Part shown: one piece after another, positions 21,256 through 25,926 of the stretch
Layout of the letters: the number at the start of each line of letters is the position of its first letter
Numbering within the stretch: the first letter of the stretch is position 1
Assembly: GCA_009602725.1 (NCBI GenBank)
Contig: WELB01000419.1
Span: 1-25,926 of the forward strand
Source: Spirogloea muscicola
Lineage: Eukaryota; Streptophyta; Zygnematophyceae; Spirogloeales; Spirogloeaceae
Reading direction: 5' to 3'
DNA: 25,926 nucleotides
Made by a program: the position numbers and the translations under genes
The notes under the pieces: model-generated
What the model was told of the DNA's origin: nothing
The model's database searches: none
Seen by the model: only the letters and a program-made list of their open reading frames with translations

Positions 21256-24161
21256 TCAGATGTAGCCCAGCATCCCCTGAGCTTGGCGTGACCAGTATTC
21301 CCTGGCCTGCCTCAGAAAAGCTGCTCTTTCTTGATCGTAGCGCTGCTCCCAATCCACTGGTTGCCTGCATGTTGGAAGAAGCAGCTTGCCATTGTGAGTA
21401 AGTGCACCCCTTCTTTGCATGCACTTGGGGATTCTCGGCACTCAAACTTGCCTGCCTGCCTCAATGTTGCCCCACAACCATGGAGGATGACGTGCGCAGA
21501 ATGTAGAGCGCAGCCCACCCCAAAACAAGACAGTCTAGGGTAGATACAAGGTATTTGGCAATGAGGTGGTACATATGTCATGGGGATTACCGGGATTTGA
21601 TCATCATGTGCAACTCCGTCATCCGTAGAACAGCACAGTACACACCAGACTGCAACGTCCCCCTTTGTCGAGGTCAGAGAAGACTGTATCCTAAAAAAGT
21701 AGCTCATCACAAACATGTGCCTCCCACCTAGGAAGCTACATCAATATCCTTCCAGTACATAGCAAGAGTTGTGCAGCAGGCTGTACTTGGATGAGCGGAT
21801 ACCTGTCGACACAATGGGCACTTGGAGCCTGCAGGTGCAGCCAGAGCACCTTGGAAGGCTGTCACCCCCGCTGCTAAGCAAGCACATCCATTGCAGAAAA
21901 CATGGCCGCAATTCAAGGAGATGGGGTCAAACAAAAGTTCCTGCAACGTCCCTTGTACCAGGTTAGGATTGTATTTGAGCAGGGTTGGAGGGTTGCACCC
22001 AAGAGTACCAGAGATGGACATCCTCGGGCATTTGAGAAAGTAGCAGTGTAATGTCCTTGAGCAGGCAAGTTGATGGAGCAGGTAGCTCAAATTAGCAGTG
22101 CTGCGACAGGAAGAAACTCACCAAGCACACCGGACAGGTCATGTCGACCAAAGCACCCACAGCAACCATGGGGGTCGTTGAAGTTCTCTGAGAAGGGGGT
22201 GCTTGAAGACTGCTCTCAACTCCAGAATTGCCACCTTCCTTCGAGTGATCAGGCAATGTACAAGACGAGGAGACATTGTACTGAAGAGCTTTGATCTCCA
22301 ATAAGAAGGGTGACTGATCCAAAAGATGCTGCCACCGTCCAAGACTTGCTCTGGACTGTGCTCCACAGTAGTCTCCATGGATCTGCTTGACGCAGTATCA
22401 TGCACTCCATCAGTATCGCTTGTGGGCCTCTAGCTATTCAGGCAACTCACAAGACTTGGCCTCCCGGACGTCACAACACCGTCCTACACTCTAGATGTAG
22501 CATGTGAATACGTCTCTAACAGCAGTGGTCCCACTGAGAATAACACTCGAATCAGAAGTCTGCTTGAAAGTTTCACCCTTGGGTAACACCAACCATGCAC
22601 ACACCTTCCATTGCGCAAGTAGGACCTTGCATTGCCGGCCATCTCACATTCATTGTGCTTTACAAAGGGAATGGCATTCACAATGACAGCTACCATGACA
22701 ATCACTGCAACATACCTTCTTATATTTCTTAAGAATCTTCTTAACAGCTGTGCTGTTCATCTGAATATAGGTCTCAAGCTGCTTCCCAGCCTCACATAAT
22801 GAGGCATAGCTCCAGATGAATTTCAACTACAATGACACACCACTGCAACATGACTGGCGGAGCAAGGGTCCAAGTAGATACAAACAGTGCGTGCAGAGGA
22901 GTGCCACTTCAGATGTATTTCAGCAGGAAATCGACAGAGAACAACATAATAGCAGGCTTATGAATAACCTCGGGCACAACATTACCTTCAGCATGTAGTA
23001 GTGCCTCCTCAATCCCTTTGATTGATGGAGTCGCAACAGCTTCTGAAAGACAAGCAGCATACAGCTTTCAGTGCTACCCATGCATGCTGGGCACAATGCT
23101 GATTGAGTACAGGAGATGCAAGCCCAAGCTCCAACTCTGAGATGGAAATGTCAAGTAGCTGATTTGTGACAGGGGAGCCACTCAACAATGATGATGAAAA
23201 GCTCAAGCAGTGATGCCCATTGAGCTCACTCTTGCTCGCTTGTTGAAGGAGCTCAACACAATGATGATCTGTTGCGTCAACTCCTGGAAGAAGCTGGCAT
23301 CACACGCTGAGAACACGCCACAAGAGGTCAGCGTGTGCAAAGGTAGAGCGCGCACACCAACTGCAGAGAAGGACAGGCCCACAATGAGGCGAAAACGCCA
23401 TGGTTCGAGTCTCTCTTGCAGTGTGGTACATGAGAGACTGGGTATCAGTGTAACCTCAACAAGCGGAATCTGGCATCGCATTGCTCACTCGAGCAGGTGG
23501 GCCGACTTGTGGTTGTATCACGCGTCTGACCACCAGGGTCACGGTCGTCATCAGGAACAGCCACGTCTGCATCCAGGATGTTGCCAGGGCACTTGGCCAG
23601 GATCTTCTTCAGTAGCTTGAAGTCGAGAACTGCAGCACAAGGACCCCAAGCCCATCAGCGAGCTGGCCATGCCGCCATTCCTGAGATGGTTTGCATGAGC
23701 ACCTCACCTCTGTCAGCATGACACGCACAGTGGACAGCGAGTAAAAGTCCGACTACAGTGGTGAGCTTCGTCCAGCGAAGAGCAGGCAGCGGAGACCAGA
23801 CGGCAGACAAGCACATGGGGGCCGGTACTCGAGCAGTCCCCGCCGAGGGCTACGGCTGCTCCGGCGCCAGGACAAGTCCATCTCATCACAGCCGATGCGG
23901 TGTAGCAGTGCGACCGCGCGCCCAGGGCCAGCCATGGCCTTGCCAGGAGACCGAGGCCCTCATCCAGGTGTCGCCAAGGCTCGTCGTCGTTGCCAGGCGA
24001 AGACCCTGGGTGCCCGCGGGCGATGAGCGGTCGTACGAGCGGAGGCGCGGCTGTGCCAAGGCGGCTGTGCAGGAGGGAGTGGGAGGAGGCGGGGCGGGAC
24101 CTGGGAGCTTGGGCGGGGACGAGTCCGCGCGGTAGGCCGCGAGCTGCTGGGCGAACTTCAT
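21256..24161 (-). CDS. NLA: SPX-RING E3 ubiquitin ligase, NLA/BAH1-like, complete
   Basis: Nine exons on the minus strand total 1014 nt (337 residues): 24161-24101, 23629-23489, 23306-23230, 23042-22986, 22826-22716, 22382-22122, 21940-21803, 21649-21591, 21364-21256. All introns are GT-AG and the phases close exactly. The N-terminal SPX domain shows MKFAQQLAAYR at the start, FKLLKKILAKC (24-34), CDASFFQEL then SFNKRAR (to 93), KLLRLHQSKGLRRHYY, and the basic AVKKILKKYKK helix (139-149). The RING is C3HC4: Cys232, Cys235, Cys247, His249, Cys252, Cys255, Cys277, Cys280. The C-terminus is WEQRYDQERAAFLRQAREYW and a short tail. Length and domain order match plant NLA (about 335 residues). In Arabidopsis NLA ubiquitinates PHT1 phosphate transporters and adapts to nitrogen limitation; SPX domains bind inositol pyrophosphates. 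The gene converges on kinase B. Function in this organism is inferred. Confidence 0.93.
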
Positions 24162-24324
24162 GGCGGCGGCGCGGGAGCAGGCGCCGAGGCGCGGGGCGCA
24201 GCGGGGGGGACGAGGGCGGCGCCTGCGCGCGCCACCGGGCCAGCCGGGATGAGCCGGGCAGCGAGGCCGGCCGGCGGCGTGGGGGGCGGTGCCCTCTGCT
24301 CCTCTCCTGCGTTCCTTTGCCCTA
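24162..24324 (-). other. GC-rich 5' flank of the NLA-like gene
   Basis: These 163 bp, very GC-rich, lie between the NLA-like start codon and the truncation point of an oppositely directed retroelement tail. They presumably hold the 5' UTR and perhaps a core promoter. No clear motif is seen. Confidence 0.35.
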
Positions 24325-24530
24325 CTTCCCACTTCCAGGCCCCTAGCATCTCTGATCTGCGGCTGCTCAGCAGGAATTACTGAGTCATTCGTAGCTGCTT
24401 TGTTTCTTCTTGTGCTTGTTTTCCTTAGCGCTTCCCCTGGCTCCTTTCTCGTACTTGGTCCATTCTTTTTTGGGCTGGCTGTTCCAGCCCCTATCCTCAA
24501 TGGGCGAGCTCTTTCTCCCTTCTTCTAGGC
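24325..24530 (+). mobile_element. 5'-truncated retroelement 3' end (copy upstream of the NLA-like gene)
   Basis: From CCCACTTCCAGG onward the plus strand matches the minus strand of 10030-10260. It has the final ORF codons (ISDLRLLSRNY, then TGA at about 24379-24381), GTCATTCGTAGCTGC, GCGCTTCCCCTGG, GGGCTGG...CCAGCCCCTAT and CAATGGGCGAGC. Homology begins abruptly at about 24325, as expected for a 5'-truncated LINE insertion. The original target site was about 165 bp from the NLA-like start codon. Confidence 0.65.
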
Positions 24531-24559
24531 TCTGCCTGACCAACGTACATGTACCGTAC

Positions 24560-24770
24560 TGGCTTGAGTTGGCCTCCCTTTCATTTCATGCGCTCCGCGC
24601 GCCTTCTCATCAGCGGTCCGTGGCCCACGCCTTGCATCGGCGTGCTGGCCGTGCTCTCGCTGCCGCCTCTGGCTTTCGTCGGGGGCAACAAGCGCGGCCA
24701 GATTGACTGGTGGCTGGGAGAGGCCAGCCCAAAAAAGAATGGACAAGGACAGAAGAAGCCTGGGTGCTAA
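24560..24770. mobile_element. Mixed retroelement fragments
   Basis: The plus frame over about 24600-24706 reads HQRSVAHALHRRAGRALAAA, related to the ORF terminus at 10198-10728. Directly after it, 24681-24745 is the variant tail motif in minus orientation (GGCTGGGAGAGGCCAGCCC and AAAAAAGAATGGACAAGG). The switch of strand implies rearranged or nested insertions. Confidence 0.5.
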
Positions 24771-24989
24771 GTGCTAAGATAAGTGCGCGCCCATAGAGAA
24801 GAAGACAGCAGCAAGGGGACTCTCAGTAACCTCTAGTCACGCAGTGGGAGGTGCTGAGCAGAGAAAACTCGGACACTACTCTGACTACCCCCGCAGCGAC
24901 CACCTCCTCCCGGCAGCAATTGACACTTTCGGCTGCTTGGGTCCTCGCTTCCATACCCTACTTGAGAACATCGCGAGTCTGGGATAGGC
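24771..24989. other. Unassigned spacer
   Basis: No gene or clear repeat recognised. It may be a more 5' part of the element whose terminus follows at 25003. Confidence 0.4.
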
Positions 24990-25275
24990 ACGACGCGAGG
25001 ATATGCTTCCAGCCCAGATGGGTATGCCGGCAGCCTATCTGTCATTTTTGCGACATAGAGTGTCAGCTTGTCTGCAGCGAGCTCAGGCTCATGCGTTGCA
25101 TCAGAAAGCTGGTCGAGCCTTAGCTGGTAGTTCGAGAACTTGTCGATTGCTGTCCGGTATTCGAGCATCAGTTAGCGACCTCTATGTGCTGACTCGTGGT
25201 TACTGAGCGAGTCAGCTTAGCAGCAGGTGACGTACAGTGGTCAATGTGCTTGCCTTTGTACTTGGCCACACATGG
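24990..25275 (+). mobile_element. Retroelement 3' end, second subfamily (plus copy)
   Basis: The frame from 25003 reads MGMPAAYLSFLRHRVSACLQ, then RAQAHALHQKAGRALAG, ending SDLYVLTRGY at the stop 25204-25206. The 3' UTR contains GTGCTTGCCTTTGTACTTGGCCA. The inverted copy at the right edge has closely matching protein and UTR. It shares RAGRAL-like and SDL..L.RGY signatures with the 10198 copy, so both belong to one wider family. Confidence 0.6.
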
Positions 25276-25299
25276 CCTCCCCATCTCTTAATACACACG

Positions 25300-25500
25300 C
25301 ATTCCATCTAGTCAGAAGATGCAAGTCTGAATAGCTAGACGGCGGAAAGACGTCGCCCTGACGGTAGCCGGAGGCACGCAGCCAAAGCGCGGCCGGCACG
25401 CAGGTGAACCGCGAATGCAAGGGACCGCTGCAAAGAGATAGCCAAGCGCATCCGGTAGACCTGAGCGAGGGACCCAGCCACGTTAAAGCCAGGCTGCTCG
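25300..25500 (-). mobile_element. Decayed retroelement terminus
   Basis: The minus strand reads GSLAQVYRMRLAISLQRSLA then HLRAGRALAA, nearly identical to part of the 10198 ORF. After an in-frame stop, a shifted frame carries SDLHLLTR. It is a frameshifted relic of the first subfamily. Confidence 0.55.
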
Positions 25501-25577
25501 CCCTGTTGCCCGTGGCGGCGGGCCGCTGCGCGTCAGGGAAATTGCTTTCCGGCACCCGTTCGTGCTTTGTGGTGTAG

Positions 25578-25926
25578 CAAAAAAGAGGGCCAGCCCAAAG
25601 AAAAAGGGGGCCAGCAAAGCCAGCCCGGAAAGAGATCGTGTATTAGAAAGAAGTGTAGGCCAAATGGCCAGGTACAAAGGCAAGCACATCTAAAAATCTA
25701 CATAACCTACAGCAGATTGACCCGCTCAATAACCACGGGTCAAAACATAAAGATCACTACTCGATGCATGAATACTAGATGCCAGGAACGGAGCCCTTCT
25801 GCCACCTACTAGAGCTCGCCCAGCTTTCTGGTGCAAGGCACTAGCCTGAGCACGCTGCAAACAGGCCGAAACTCGACGTCGCAAGAGCGACAGATATGCA
25901 GCTGGCAAGCCCATCTCAGCCGGAAA
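25578..25926 (-). mobile_element. Retroelement 3' end, second subfamily (minus copy, runs off the window)
   Basis: The minus frame enters at the right edge and reads MGLPAAYLSLLRRRVSACLQ, RAQASALHQKAGRALVG and ends SDLYVLTRGY at the stop 25726-25728. Its tail has GTGCTTGCCTTTGTACCTGGCCA, CTAATACAC and a GGGCTGGCTTTGCTGGCCC stretch down to about 25578. It faces the plus copy at 24990-25275 tail to tail. Confidence 0.6.

Noticed and set aside
21728-22090. Reading the RING exon through to a stop at 21728 as the gene's C-terminus
   Set aside because: A GT donor after Cys-Arg-Gln (21803) joins two further exons that match the conserved NLA C-terminal region and keep phase.
23380-23440. tRNA-like T-loop (GGTTCGAGTC) in the second intron of the NLA-like gene
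   Set aside because: No matching A box, anticodon stem or acceptor stem could be folded around it.

Overview
The window is nuclear DNA of a eukaryote, most likely a green-lineage (Viridiplantae) alga. All three recognisable protein genes are split by many short GT-AG introns (roughly 120-740 bp). One gene encodes an SPX domain followed by a C3HC4 RING finger, the layout of plant NLA/BAH1 ubiquitin ligases. The long, repeat-filled spacers suggest a repeat-rich algal genome. I cannot name the species from the sequence.

Layout. (1) 1-7899, + strand: hybrid histidine kinase A, running in from the left edge. (2) 7900-10029: no gene seen. (3) About 10030-13180: 3' ends of a LINE-like retroelement family in both orientations, a GC-rich low-complexity stretch, a 123-nt poly-T run and a 715-nt assembly gap. 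(4) 13391-20511, + strand: hybrid histidine kinase B, complete, 17 exons, 1178 residues. (5) 20512-21255: short convergent intergenic stretch. (6) 24161-21256, - strand: SPX-RING E3 ligase (NLA-like), complete, 9 exons, 337 residues. (7) 24325-25926: more retroelement tails.

Kinases A and B are a direct tandem duplication. All 16 introns sit at the same positions and in the same phases, and nine exons have identical lengths in both copies. Each protein has TM1, a Cache-like extracytoplasmic sensor, TM2, HAMP, HisKA, HATPase_c, a degenerate receiver split by a long disordered insert, and a canonical C-terminal receiver. They should start a His-Asp-His-Asp phosphorelay of the plant/algal type, but the partner HPt and response-regulator genes are not here. 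Copy A has diverged in two structural ways. It has a one-base deletion in the exon carrying the C-terminal receiver. It also has a 225-bp in-frame insertion, bounded by 37-bp direct repeats, that duplicates a splice donor.

The NLA-like gene has no evident functional tie to the kinases and converges on kinase B. In land plants its family links phosphate sensing (SPX binds inositol pyrophosphates) to degradation of phosphate transporters. The exon models were built by hand from splice sites, reading phase and agreement between the two paralogues. The totals close exactly in frame for kinase B (3537 nt) and the NLA-like gene (1014 nt).
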